From: Deinococcus yavapaiensis KR-236
GTDB lineage: Bacteria > Deinococcota > Deinococci > Deinococcales > Deinococcaceae
Assembly (NCBI RefSeq): GCF_003217515.1
Contig: NZ_QJSX01000001.1
Location: 186,001 to 250,000 of the forward strand
Length of the DNA stretch: 64,000 nucleotides
Reading direction: 5' to 3'
In this document: piece by piece, positions 43,597 to 55,487 of the stretch
How positions within the stretch are numbered: position 1 is the first letter of the stretch
How the letters are laid out: each line of letters starts with the position of its first letter
Notes under the pieces: model-generated
What the model saw: only the letters and a program-made list of their open reading frames with translations
Told to the model about the DNA's origin: nothing
The model's database searches: none
Translations under genes and position numbers: made by a program

Positions 43597-45288
43597 ATGA
43601 CCGACACGAAAACCCGTCAACTCAACTGGAACTCGAGGGTCGTCACCCAAGGCGACGAGCGCGCGCCCAACCGGGCGATGCTGCGCGCGGTGGGCTTCAC
43701 CGACGAGGACTTCGGCAAGCCCATCATCGGGGTGGCGCACGCGCAAAGCAACATCACGCCGTGCAACAACGGCCTCGGGGCGCTCGGCGACCACATCTTC
43801 GACGCGATCAAGACGGGCGGGGGAATGCCGCAGATCTTCGGAACGATCACCGTGTCCGACGGCATCTCGATGGGCACCGAGGGCATGAAGTGCTCGCTCG
43901 TCAGCCGCGAGGTGATCGCCGACTCGATCGAGACGGTGTGCCGCGGCCAGTCGCACGACGGCGTGGTCGTCGTGGGCGGTTGCGACAAGAACATGCCCGG
44001 CGCGATGATCGGCATGGCGCGCCTCAACATCCCGGCGATCTTCGTGTACGGCGGAACGATCAAGCCGGGCCATCACGACGGGCAGGACCTCACGATCGTC
44101 TCCGTCTTCGAGGCGGTCGGGGCGTTCGGGGCGGGCAAGATCGACCGCGCGGAATTCCAGGCGATCGAGAAGAAGGCGTGTCCCGGCAACGGATCGTGCG
44201 GCGGAATGTACACGGCGAACACCATGTCGAGCGCCTTCGAGGCGATGGGCATGAGCTTGCCGTACTCGTCCACGATGGCCGCCGAGGACCTCGAGAAGGC
44301 GGAGAGCGCCGCCGAGTCGGGCCGGGCGCTCTTGAAGTTGATCGAACTGGATCTGCGTCCGCGCGATATTCTCACGAAGCAGGCGTTCGAGAACGCCATC
44401 ACGGTCATCATGGCGGTTGGCGGCAGCACGAACGCGGTGTTGCACCTCATGGCGATCGCGCACGCGATCGGCGTGGACCTCGCCCTCGACGACTTCGAGC
44501 GTATTCGCGAGCGCACGCCCGTCTTCTGCGACCTCAAGCCGAGCGGGAAGTACGTCGCGACGGACCTTCACCAGGTAGGCGGCATTCCGCGCGTCATGAA
44601 GATGCTGCTCGAAGCAGGCCTGTTGCACGGCGAGTGCATGACGGTCACGGGCAAGACCATCGCCGAGAACCTCGCCGACGTGCCGAGCGAGCCCGACGCG
44701 GGTCAAGACGTCATCTTGCCGTTCGAGACGCCGATCTATCAGCAAGGGCACCTCGCCGTGCTGCGCGGCAACCTCGCGCCCGAAGGTGGCGTGGCCAAGA
44801 TCAGCGGCCTCAAGAGCATCAAGATCACGGGTCCCGCGCGCGTGTACGACTCGGAAGAGGCGTGCATGGCGGCCATCATGGGCGACGAGATCCGTCCTGG
44901 CGACGTCATCATCATTCGCTACGAGGGGCCCAAAGGCGGGCCGGGCATGCGCGAGATGCTCTCGCCCACCTCGGCGATCATCGGCAAGGGCCTCGGGGAC
45001 TCGGTGGGACTCATCACCGACGGACGGTTCAGCGGCGGAACGTACGGCCTCGTGGTGGGACACGTGTCGCCCGAAGCGCAAGTCGGCGGGCCGATCGCGC
45101 TCGTCCACGAAGGCGACCTCATCACCTTGAACGCCGAGACGTGCGAGCTCACCATGCACGTGCCCGACGAGGAGATCGAGCGGCGCCGCGCCGCATGGTC
45201 GCCGCCGTCCCCTCGGTACACGCGCGGCGTGCTCGCGAAGTACGCCAAGCTCGTCGGGAGCGCCGCGCGCGGCGCCGTGACCGACTGA
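43597..45288 (+). CDS. ilvD: Dihydroxy-acid dehydratase
   Basis: 563 residues. Iron-sulfur cluster cysteines are in NITPCNNG (about residue 50), GGCDKNMPG (about 129) and NGSCGGMYTANTMSS (about 198). The C-terminus has RFSGGTYGLVVGHVSPEA. It dehydrates dihydroxy acids to 2-oxo acids in Val and Ile synthesis. The 89-bp gap after the ABM gene shows no leader peptide, and AGGAG precedes the ATG; it may be read through from leuA. Confidence 0.95.
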   Translation: MTDTKTRQLNWNSRVVTQGDERAPNRAMLRAVGFTDEDFGKPIIGVAHAQSNITPCNNGLGALGDHIFDAIKTGGGMPQIFGTITVSDGISMGTEGMKCSLVSREVIADSIETVCRGQSHDGVVVVGGCDKNMPGAMIGMARLNIPAIFVYGGTIKPGHHDGQDLTIVSVFEAVGAFGAGKIDRAEFQAIEKKACPGNGSCGGMYTANTMSSAFEAMGMSLPYSSTMAAEDLEKAESAAESGRALLKLIELDLRPRDILTKQAFENAITVIMAVGGSTNAVLHLMAIAHAIGVDLALDDFERIRERTPVFCDLKPSGKYVATDLHQVGGIPRVMKMLLEAGLLHGECMTVTGKTIAENLADVPSEPDAGQDVILPFETPIYQQGHLAVLRGNLAPEGGVAKISGLKSIKITGPARVYDSEEACMAAIMGDEIRPGDVIIIRYEGPKGGPGMREMLSPTSAIIGKGLGDSVGLITDGRFSGGTYGLVVGHVSPEAQVGGPIALVHEGDLITLNAETCELTMHVPDEEIERRRAAWSPPSPRYTRGVLAKYAKLVGSAARGAVTD

Positions 45289-45438
45289 TTTACTCGCGAC
45301 CCGGCAACACGTCGGTTCACAAGCTCGCGGTCGTCCTCGTGCTCGAGGGCGACTGCGCGTAGCGAGCGGCGAAGAGGCGAGGCAGCGAAGATCGCGCGCC
45401 GAGCAGCGAAAGCCTGCTTCGAGAAGGAGGGCGAGGCC

Positions 45439-46185
45439 ATGACGACTTGGAATTCCGATTTGTACCGCGATCGCCACGCGTTCGTATGGCAGCACGGCGG
45501 CGGCGTGCTGACGTGGCTCGACGCGCAGCCTGGAGAGCGCATCGTGGACCTCGGCTGCGGCACGGGCGAGCTCACGGTGAAGATCGCCGAGGCGGGCGCG
45601 AGCGTGTTGGGCATCGACGCTTCGAGCGAGATGATCGAGGCGGCGTCGACCAAATTTCCAAGCTTGACGTGGAAGGTCGCGGACGCCCGGACGTTCGAGG
45701 TGGAGCCGCACGACGCGATCTTCTCGAACGCGGCGCTTCACTGGGTGAAGCCGCCCGAGGCGGTCGTCGAGCGTGTAGCCGCTTCGCTACGCCGAGGTGG
45801 GCGCTTCGTGGCGGAGTTCGGCGGACGGGGAAACGTCGCGGGCATCGTGGAAGCGACGAGCGAGGCGCGGCGTCGGCTGGGCCTGGCGGACGTGCCCGCG
45901 CCTTGGTACTTCCCCAGCGTCGGCGAGTACGCGAGCTTGCTGGAGTCCTTCGGGCTGGTCGTGCGCCGAGCGGAATCGTTCGAGCGGCCCACCCGCTTGG
46001 AAGGCGAGGACGGCTTGCGGGCGTGGCTGACCATGTTCGGCGGTGGATTGCTCGCGAAGTTGGACGACTCGGAGCGCGAAGCGGTGGTGGTGGAGGCGGA
46101 GCGCATCGCCCGCGCCACGCTGTGGCAATCGGGCGAGTGGGTGGCCGATTACGTCCGCCTGCGCGTCCTCGCGGTTCGAGCTTAG
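45439..46185 (+). CDS. Class I SAM-dependent methyltransferase
   Basis: 248 residues. Motif I VDLGCGTGELTVKIAEAGA (about residues 36-54) followed by GIDASSEMIEAA, and NAALHWV (about 97-103), are typical of small-molecule methyltransferases related to trans-aconitate methyltransferase. The HWV after motif IV is shared with that group. The substrate is unknown. AAGGAGGG precedes the ATG. No terminator is visible between ilvD and this gene. Downstream it converges on the kinase-like gene. Confidence 0.8.
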   Translation: MTTWNSDLYRDRHAFVWQHGGGVLTWLDAQPGERIVDLGCGTGELTVKIAEAGASVLGIDASSEMIEAASTKFPSLTWKVADARTFEVEPHDAIFSNAALHWVKPPEAVVERVAASLRRGGRFVAEFGGRGNVAGIVEATSEARRRLGLADVPAPWYFPSVGEYASLLESFGLVVRRAESFERPTRLEGEDGLRAWLTMFGGGLLAKLDDSEREAVVVEAERIARATLWQSGEWVADYVRLRVLAVRA

Positions 46186-46331
46186 GGGCGGCGATCTTCG
46201 CGAGCGACCGTTCCCGGCAGGGCTTCGCCGCCTCGAGCGACCGCTCTCCCGCGACGTCCTACCCCGTCGTCGCCGCACCCGAATTCGTCCTGCCGGGATC
46301 GCGCTCGAGGGCTGGCGTGACACGTCGACGG

Positions 46332-48308
46332 TCATAGGGGAAGGATCACGGTGAAAGTCGCGCCCACACCCACTTCACCGTACGCCTCCACGCGCCCGCC
46401 ATGCCGTTCGATCACGCGCCGGACGTGCGCCAAGCTCACGCCGGTTCCCGACCCTTCGGGGTGAAGTCGGGTGAACAGCTGAAAGACTCGCGGAGCGTCC
46501 TCCGCGTCGAACCCCGCGCCGTTGTCGCGCACCCACACGCGCACCTCGTTCCCGGTCCGCTCGCTCCCCACCTCGATTCTCGCCACGTCGCGAAAGCGAG
46601 TGAAGCGCAACGCGTTGTGCAGCAAGCTCGTGAACGCCAAGCGAAGCAGTCGCGGGTCGCCGTTCACGACGGGCAGAGGCGCCACGGCCCATTCGACGCG
46701 TCGTCCCTGCACTTCGCGGGCGAGGTCGCTCACGACCTGGGCGATCAGCAAGTCCATGGGAACGCGCTTCACGTCGAGAGTGACGCGCTCGTGACGCGTG
46801 AGGTGCGCGAGTTCCTCGATGAGGGTCGCCGCGCGCTCCGCCTCCTCGCGCACCAATTCGAAGAGCGCCGCTTCCCGATTCTCGAACACCGCGCCGTACC
46901 GTCGTTGAAGAAGCGCCAGAAAGCCCATGACGCGCCTCACGGGCTCCGAGAGGTCTCTCGACATGGAAGCGGCCATGGCGAGGAGTTCCGCGTTCAGGTC
47001 TTGAAGGCGAGCGGTGCGTTGCGCGACTTGGGCCTCGAGGTGCTCGTTCGCCTCGCGCAAAGCCCGCTCGAGATCCTTGCGGGCCGTGACGTCGAAGTTC
47101 ACGCCAACGCTGCGAACGCTTCGGCCGCCTTCGCGCCGCACGTCACCCACGCCTTGCAACCAGCGGACCACGCCGTCGGGATGCACGACGCGGAATTCCT
47201 CGTCGTACACTCCGCCATTCTCGATCAAGTCGCCCACGATGCGAGCGAGACGGGCGCGGTCGTCCGGATGGACTTGCGCGACGAACGTGTCGAACGACAC
47301 CGGCGCCGTCGGCGAGGCGCCGAGCAGCACGTGCATCTGGCCTGTCCAAGCGAGTTCGCCCGTCTCGAGATTCCAGTCCCACATTGCCATGTTCGCCGCT
47401 TCCAACGCGAGCAGCAGTCGCTCTCGGCTGTGGCGGAGTTGCCGCTCGACCGTCTTTCGGTGCGTCACTTCGCGCATGTGCACGACCGCTCCGGCCGCGT
47501 CGAGCGTCGCCGTTCGCACGTCGAACCATCGAGTGCCGTGCCACAGCAGGACTTCGCCGCGCCACGACGCGCCGTCGAACCGAGTGGCGCGCACGGCGCC
47601 CAGCAAATCGCGCGCTTCGGGGTCGCGCAGGATGTCGGCGAGCAGGCGACCTTCGAGAGGTTCGCCGTGTCCGAGCCATTCGCACGCAGAAACGTTCGCG
47701 AACGTGACGCGCTCGTCCGCGTCGACGGTGACGACCGCGTCACCGAGGCTGTCGAGGATCTGCGCCGTTCGCCTTTCTTGGCGTTCCGTGCTCGCCGCGA
47801 GCAAGGCGCGCTTCAAGGACTGCGCGCACAAGGAGGCGACGGTCGTGAGGGTCTCCTGCTCGGCTTTGGAGAACGGCGCGTCATACGCGTACGTCAACGC
47901 GATCACCCCGAAGGAGGCTCCGGAAACGGTGAGCGGCAGGGCCGCCACGCGTCCAGCGCCACCGAGCGGGTCGCGTGGAATCCACGGATAACCGCTCGCG
48001 ACGTCGTCGGCCGTCAGGAACCGCGCGTGACCGTCCAAGACGCTTCGCGTGACGGGCAGGGGTGCGTCGAGCGACAAGGACGCGTGCGCGTCCATGAAGC
48101 CGTGGGAGTACCCCCGGCTGCTCGCGAGGCGCAGCAGACTCGTGGTGTCGTCGAGGAGGAACACGTTTCCGGCCGTGGCACCCACGGCGATCAAGCCGTG
48201 CTTCAAAACGGCCGCCATGACGTCGTCGGGCGTCTTCGTCGTCGCCAGAGCCAAGGCAAGGCGCGCCATGGCCTGAGCGGCGGATTCGCTCCGCTCGTCG
48301 GGCTTCAT
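46332..48308 (-). CDS. GAF-PAS-PAS histidine-kinase-like sensor with Arg at the phosphoacceptor site
   Basis: 658 residues, no membrane helix. GAF (about 15-170), PAS (about 180-295), PAS with WDWNLETGELAWTG and VHPDDR (about 310-430), a coiled coil, a dimerisation helix (about 460-530) and HATPase_c (about 545-658). The helix that usually reads S-H-D-L-x-x-P reads MSRDLSEPVRRVMGFL, so the acceptor His is Arg (codon AGA). ATP-binding boxes look intact: LLHNALRFTRF, VRDNGAGFD, VFQLFTRLH, GTGVSLAHV. It may signal without His phosphorylation or act with a partner. Short frame upstream (48334-48305) overlaps the start. Confidence 0.8.
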   Translation of the reverse strand: MKPDERSESAAQAMARLALALATTKTPDDVMAAVLKHGLIAVGATAGNVFLLDDTTSLLRLASSRGYSHGFMDAHASLSLDAPLPVTRSVLDGHARFLTADDVASGYPWIPRDPLGGAGRVAALPLTVSGASFGVIALTYAYDAPFSKAEQETLTTVASLCAQSLKRALLAASTERQERRTAQILDSLGDAVVTVDADERVTFANVSACEWLGHGEPLEGRLLADILRDPEARDLLGAVRATRFDGASWRGEVLLWHGTRWFDVRTATLDAAGAVVHMREVTHRKTVERQLRHSRERLLLALEAANMAMWDWNLETGELAWTGQMHVLLGASPTAPVSFDTFVAQVHPDDRARLARIVGDLIENGGVYDEEFRVVHPDGVVRWLQGVGDVRREGGRSVRSVGVNFDVTARKDLERALREANEHLEAQVAQRTARLQDLNAELLAMAASMSRDLSEPVRRVMGFLALLQRRYGAVFENREAALFELVREEAERAATLIEELAHLTRHERVTLDVKRVPMDLLIAQVVSDLAREVQGRRVEWAVAPLPVVNGDPRLLRLAFTSLLHNALRFTRFRDVARIEVGSERTGNEVRVWVRDNGAGFDAEDAPRVFQLFTRLHPEGSGTGVSLAHVRRVIERHGGRVEAYGEVGVGATFTVILPL

Positions 48309-48406
48309 GGAGCCGCCAAGGATCGCGCGTGCATGCCTTAGCCTATCAGCCCACATCCCCCGCGTTCGGGCGCCCCGTTCGAGCGAAGCGGCGTGGAACG
48401 GTCGCT

Positions 48407-49717
48407 TCAGGACGAGGGGGGCGTTTCGGACAAGACGCATCCCACGCCGATCAAGCCCTCGGAAGACGTCAGCACCGGGTAGCAACTCGCCAGGAACTGC
48501 ACCTCTGCGTCCTGGGACGCGCGGCGCAGCACCAACCCTTTGAGGATCTCCTTCGTTTCCCGCACCTGCCCCACGGCGAGCGCCAGTTGCGGCCATTCGG
48601 GCAATTCGCGCGTCACCTTGCGGCCGACCAACTGATCGGCGGGCTTGCCTGCCATTCGCGCGAACGCCGGATTGACCCGCAACACTTGCATCTTGGCGTC
48701 GATCAAGACGAAGCCGACGGGCGCGTGCTCGTACATGGTGTTGAGGATGGCGGACGTGCGTCCAAGTTCTTGTTGAGCGTCACGGTCGCGCTCGAGACGC
48801 TGTACGTTGGCCAGCACGTGCGCGCAAGCGTCGGCGAGGGCCATCAGTGATTCGCGCTCTTGCATCGAGAAAGGTCCGCGCGGCCCGAAGCCGAAGTCGA
48901 GCGTGCCCACCACTCGGTCGCCGACCACGAGCGGCAACACCACCCTCGCTTGATTGGCGTACAGGGGGGTGGCGGCCAGCTCGGGAAAAGATTGCTGAAG
49001 ATCGGTCGGCGTGAGGAAGAGCGGGGTTCGCTCCCGAACGGCGGTGCTGCTGGGAATCTGCAAGTCGAGTGGCACGAGCGGCCAAGCGTTCACCGTGGCG
49101 TCGTCGTACCCGATCGTACCGAGCACACGCAGGTGCTGCCCGTCCGGTTCGATCTGTGCGACGCCCCCGACGAACGCGCCGGTGACGGGAAAGCCTTGCG
49201 TGAGAATGACGCGTACGACTTCCTGCACGGTCTGAGCGCCGGTCAGGCCGATGACGACTCCGTACAGTTGCGCGGCGAGCGCCGGGACGGAGCCGCGCGA
49301 GGCGGGCACGCCCACGGCTCCCTGCTCGCCGGATTCCTCGAACACCGCGCACACGCCGACGAGCACGTTCGAGTCGGAATGCACGGGCGTGAGGGTGACT
49401 TGCCAAGTGCGCACGACGCCGGGCCGAGCGGGGGTTTCACCGGTCACGCGGGCCGCGTGGGCTTGTCCCGAGTCGAGCACACGCTGCAAAGCCCGTTCGA
49501 GTGGCCGAGCGAGGCTTGGAAGCAGTTCGCCGATCGCGCGGCCGATGTGATCGGCGACGTTCAGTCCGTTCGCCGTGGCGTGGGCCGCGTTGAGCGAAGC
49601 GTAGCGAAGGTCGGGCGTGAAGAACGCGACGCCGTCGCGCACGCTGTCGAGAAGGGCTCGCAGGTGCGGATCGGGTCGAACGTTCGCCGGGTCGGAAGGA
49701 CTCACGAGAAACATCAT
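48407..49717 (-). CDS. PAS-GAF-PAS sensory protein without output domain
   Basis: About 436 residues. PAS (about 20-140), GAF (about 150-310, with RVVLPLVVGDRVVGTLDFGF) and PAS (about 320-430, with APVGFVLIDAKMQVLRVNPAFARMAG). There is no kinase, cyclase, HTH or methyl-acceptor region. It precedes the His-less kinase in the same direction, 98 bp apart, so the two may form one sensory complex. The start is uncertain: ATG at 49717, or GTG at 49705, which lies 7 nt after TATGAT in the leaderless pattern. Confidence 0.75.
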   Translation of the reverse strand: MMFLVSPSDPANVRPDPHLRALLDSVRDGVAFFTPDLRYASLNAAHATANGLNVADHIGRAIGELLPSLARPLERALQRVLDSGQAHAARVTGETPARPGVVRTWQVTLTPVHSDSNVLVGVCAVFEESGEQGAVGVPASRGSVPALAAQLYGVVIGLTGAQTVQEVVRVILTQGFPVTGAFVGGVAQIEPDGQHLRVLGTIGYDDATVNAWPLVPLDLQIPSSTAVRERTPLFLTPTDLQQSFPELAATPLYANQARVVLPLVVGDRVVGTLDFGFGPRGPFSMQERESLMALADACAHVLANVQRLERDRDAQQELGRTSAILNTMYEHAPVGFVLIDAKMQVLRVNPAFARMAGKPADQLVGRKVTRELPEWPQLALAVGQVRETKEILKGLVLRRASQDAEVQFLASCYPVLTSSEGLIGVGCVLSETPPSS

Positions 49718-49937
49718 AATCTTTTCATGTGTTCGTCGATCACGAACCGATGGGCTGGTGCGGCAACGCCGCCCAAGTGAGCCAGCGTCGCCGGACGCCC
49801 TCGTTGCTTTCGGCTCGTTCGGGGCCCGGTTCGGCGAGAGGCGCCGGAACGCGCGTGCTCGCGCCGACGTGGAGTGTGCCTCGCGAATCGGCGCCCCCAT
49901 GAGCGTCTTCGCGAGGCACACGCGCCTCCTTCGTATC

Positions 49938-51854
49938 TCAGACTTCGACGTGGGCGGGTCGGCTCGCCGCGGTGCCTTGACCCCGTTTCGGAAGTCGCAG
50001 GTTCGGCAGCATCAGCGTGGCGAGCAAGGCGAGGGCCGCGATGAGGACCGAGATGAGGTAGATGCGCGAGATGGAGTTCGAGAAGCTCACTTTGAAGGCG
50101 CGGGCGAGCTGGCCGATGGTCGTGTCCGCTTGGGTGACGGCTTGCGTTTCGGCTTGCGAGAGGCCTTGCAGGGTGCCTTGCAAAGCTTGCTGCGTCGCGG
50201 CGGGAGGCACGTTGTCGATGTTGCCGAGCAGACCGCGCAGTTGCGGAGGGGTCTGCGCGTCGCCTTGCAAGGCGGCGATCGCTCGCGGGTCCTTGTCGCG
50301 CAGGGCGCGGGTGATCAAGTCGCGTTGTTGCGCGAAGCCCTGCTTGATGCCCTGCTCGGCTTGCACGCGAATGGCGTCGGCGTCGAAGCTCGCGCCCGCT
50401 CGGCTCGCGCCGGAAGACGCGCCGGAGGTGTTCTGGAATCGTTCGATTTGGCTTCGAAGCGAGGGCGGGGCGTCCTGAGCGACTTTCCCGATGTTCGTGG
50501 AAAGCTGCGCCGAGAGGGTGGACGTGAGGATGGCGCCGAAAATCGCCGTGCCGATGGTCGAGCCGATTTGCTGGAAGAATTGGCCGCTGGAGGTCGCCAC
50601 GCCGATTTGCGTGGGCTGCACCGCGCTTTGCATGGCGAGGGTGTAGAGCGGCAACGCGGGTCCGAGCCCGAGTCCGAGGACGACCATTCGCGCCACGACT
50701 TGCCAGTAGGGCGTGTCGGGTCCGAGCGTGGACAACCAGAGGAAGGCGAGGGCGGCGACCGAGAGGCCGATCAGCATGAGCGGCTTGTACACCCCGAGGC
50801 GAGAAGCGATTTGCCCGGAGCCCACCGCGCCGATGATGAGGCCGATGGTGAGGGGAATGGTGGCGGTCCCGGCGGCCGTCGCGGACACGCCTTGCACTTG
50901 CACGAGGTAAAGCGAGAGGAAGAGGATCGCGCCGAGGAAGGCCGCGCCGATCATGAAGCGCGCGATGGAGCTCCACAAGAAGGTCTTGTTGCTAAAGAGC
51001 GACAGGGGCAGGATCGGACTTTCGTGGCGCGACTCGACGAACAGGAAGGCGATGAGGGCGACGATCGTGAGGCCGAACATGGAGAGGATGAGAGGGCTCG
51101 TCCACGCGTACGTTCGGTCCGCGCCCCACGTGAGGGCGAGCAGCAGCGGCACGGAGGCGAGCACGATGAGGGCGGCGCCGAGGTAATCGACTTTGGGCTT
51201 GAGGCCCGAGGCGAGGCGCGGCATCTTCGAGAGGATGAAGAACACGGCGATGAGGCCGAGCGGCAAGTTGACGTAGAAGACCCAGCGCCACGAGACGTTG
51301 TCGGTGAGAAAGCCGCCGAGGAGCGGACCGATGACGCTCGAGAGGCCGAAGACCGCGCCGAACAGGCCTTGATAGCGGGCGCGTTCGGCGGGCGCGAAGA
51401 GGTCGGCGATGATCGCGAAGGCGACCGAGCCGAGGGCGCCCGCGCCGAGACCTTGAACGCCTCGGAACACGACGAGTTGCATCATGCCGCCGCCAGCGAA
51501 GTTGCCGAGGAAAGGCTCGCCCGCCATGCCGCACAGCGCGGAGCCGATCAGGAACACGACGATGCCGAAGAGCAGCACGGGCTTGCGTCCGTAGATGTCG
51601 CTGAGCTTGCCGTAGATCGGCACCGTGACGGTGTTCGTCAAGAGGTAGATCGTCGTGACCCACGAATACAGCGAGAGGCCGTTGAGCTCCTTGGCGACCC
51701 TCGGCAAGGCGGTCGCCACGATCGTCTGATCGAGGGCCGACAGGAACAAGCCGAGCAGCACGCCGAAGAGGATGAGCATCTTCGTGCGCTGATCGAGCAC
51801 CTCGGCGTAATCGATGCGTTCGTTTCCGATCGTGGGCGGTTGGGGTGCGGTCAT
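49938..51854 (-). CDS. DHA2-type (14-helix) MFS efflux transporter
   Basis: 638 residues. About 14 hydrophobic helices; the MFS motif A is GKLSDIYGRKPV, motif C is GLSSVIGPLLGGFLTDNVSWRW, and the start has GLFLSALDQTIVATALP. Between the last two helices is an insert of about 130 residues rich in Gln, Ala and Asp, longer than in most drug exporters and probably extracytoplasmic. Proton-driven export of drugs or metabolites is expected. It is the last gene of a tetR-glycosyltransferase-transporter series. ATG has GGAGAT upstream. Confidence 0.88.
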   Translation of the reverse strand: MTAPQPPTIGNERIDYAEVLDQRTKMLILFGVLLGLFLSALDQTIVATALPRVAKELNGLSLYSWVTTIYLLTNTVTVPIYGKLSDIYGRKPVLLFGIVVFLIGSALCGMAGEPFLGNFAGGGMMQLVVFRGVQGLGAGALGSVAFAIIADLFAPAERARYQGLFGAVFGLSSVIGPLLGGFLTDNVSWRWVFYVNLPLGLIAVFFILSKMPRLASGLKPKVDYLGAALIVLASVPLLLALTWGADRTYAWTSPLILSMFGLTIVALIAFLFVESRHESPILPLSLFSNKTFLWSSIARFMIGAAFLGAILFLSLYLVQVQGVSATAAGTATIPLTIGLIIGAVGSGQIASRLGVYKPLMLIGLSVAALAFLWLSTLGPDTPYWQVVARMVVLGLGLGPALPLYTLAMQSAVQPTQIGVATSSGQFFQQIGSTIGTAIFGAILTSTLSAQLSTNIGKVAQDAPPSLRSQIERFQNTSGASSGASRAGASFDADAIRVQAEQGIKQGFAQQRDLITRALRDKDPRAIAALQGDAQTPPQLRGLLGNIDNVPPAATQQALQGTLQGLSQAETQAVTQADTTIGQLARAFKVSFSNSISRIYLISVLIAALALLATLMLPNLRLPKRGQGTAASRPAHVEV

Positions 51855-51999
51855 AGATCTCCGTTCATACCACGTCGTGCGGGACGGTCGGCCAGAATGC
51901 GTAAGGGCGAGCCGAAAGATATTTCGACATGCGAAGCAGTTTGCGCCTCCTTGCATGGAGAGACTGTGAAGATCGGTACTGCAGCGCCTCCGGGCGAGC

Positions 52000-53262
<1,263 letters not shown>

Positions 53263-53325
53263 GACGTCCTGCCTTTCTCGCATTGGCCGCGTTCCTCGCG
53301 GGGACGGCGCCGGGTGAGGAGGGCG

Positions 53326-53922
53326 TCAGGGTGCACGCTGATCCAGTCCGCGCAACAGCAGGTCGGTCAAGCGGTCGGGCAAGTCGTTCCAGACCGCCTC
53401 GAGCGATTCGTCGCTCAGCGCGCGCTGCACGAGCAGGCCGATGACGACGCTCGCCACGAGTCGAGCGACGAGCGCGGGATCGTGTTCGCCCGCCACGCTC
53501 TTCGGCAGGCCGCCTTCGTCTCGCAGGGGAGCGAGGATGGTTTCACCGAAACGCCGCGCGAGGTCGCGGTCGGTCAGGACCGCCGACAAGACGGTTCGAA
53601 ACAACGCCGAGTTCGACTCGTCGAAAGCATGCAGGGGAAATCGCAGCAGCGCGCGCAGCACGTCACGCGGCGAGGCGGCGGCGAGCTCGGCGGGGTTGAT
53701 CGTGCCGCGCACGGTTCTCGCCGCCTCATCGAAGATGCCGAGCAACAGCGCCGCCTTGTTGTCGAAGTAGTTGTAGATGGTGCCGTCGGCGACGCTCGCC
53801 GCGCGGGCGACGTCCTTGATCGTCGTGGCGTGGAACCCTTTCTCGGCGAAGACCTTTCCGGCCGCCGCGAGGATGTGCGCTCTTTTCAGCGCCGCGATTT
53901 GGTCGTGGACCGTCTCCGCCAT
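53326..53922 (-). CDS. TetR/AcrR-family transcriptional regulator
   Basis: 198 residues. The HTH is at about residues 12-58 (ILAAAGKVFAEKGFHATTIKDVARAASVADGTIYNYFDNKAALL). The C-terminal part is the ligand-binding and dimer domain (about 75-198). ATG at 53922 follows AGGAGG by 6 nt. A 34-bp palindrome covers its promoter, so it very probably represses itself and the glycosyltransferase and transporter genes that follow in the same direction. Confidence 0.9.
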   Translation of the reverse strand: MAETVHDQIAALKRAHILAAAGKVFAEKGFHATTIKDVARAASVADGTIYNYFDNKAALLLGIFDEAARTVRGTINPAELAAASPRDVLRALLRFPLHAFDESNSALFRTVLSAVLTDRDLARRFGETILAPLRDEGGLPKSVAGEHDPALVARLVASVVIGLLVQRALSDESLEAVWNDLPDRLTDLLLRGLDQRAP

Positions 53923-53931
53923 ACCGCCTCC

Positions 53932-53965
53932 TGAATGATTGTTCAGCGAATTGAACATTCATTCA
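53932..53965 (-). promoter_or_regulatory. TetR operator over the tetR promoter
   Basis: TGAATGATTGTTCA (53932-53945) and TGAACATTCATTCA (53952-53965) form an inverted repeat with one mismatch and a 6-bp spacer. On the minus strand TTGAAT, 17 bp, AACAAT form a promoter that lies inside the palindrome, so bound repressor would block RNA polymerase. Confidence 0.8.
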
Positions 53966-54065
53966 AACGGTACCCGTGAACGTCGCCGCGTGTCAACAGA
54001 GACGTCGAAGGCGATGTTCCTGAACGAGTAACAATGCGTGAAGTTCCCGCTTCGGTCGCCTGGGT

Positions 54066-54071
54066 TAAAGT
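54066..54071 (+). promoter_or_regulatory. -10 box upstream of icd
   Basis: TAAAGT, 8 nt before the icd ATG; no ribosome site is clear. This fits a near-leaderless start. Confidence 0.45.
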
Positions 54072-54079
54072 GAGGCGCT

Positions 54080-55327
<1,248 letters not shown>

Positions 55328-55342
55328 GCTCGGCGCTTCGAG

Positions 55343-55370
55343 CGGGCGGATCGACGATCCGCCCGTTTTT
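55343..55370 (+). terminator. Intrinsic terminator after icd
   Basis: A perfect 10-bp stem CGGGCGGATC / GATCCGCCCG with loop GAC, followed by five T. Confidence 0.93.
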
Positions 55371-55487
55371 CACGCCGCGCCTTTCCGTCCGAGTCATGGC
55401 GATGTGACGTCCCGCTAGCCGCGCCACTTCCATGACGGGTATGCTATTGAACGGTGCCGCACGCATGACGTGCGCCGGAGGTCTTCC

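Noticed and set aside
43501..45741. A 746-codon minus frame opposite ilvD
   Set aside because: DHAD on the plus strand has every cluster motif; the antisense frame has none.
46186..46331. Possible small RNA or terminator between the methyltransferase and the sensor kinase gene
   Set aside because: No convincing stem with T-tract in either direction was found in the 146-bp gap.
51840..51871. A five-codon ORF (MNGDL) overlapping the MFS transporter start as ATGA
   Set aside because: Too short to distinguish from chance; the transporter has its own GGAGAT site.
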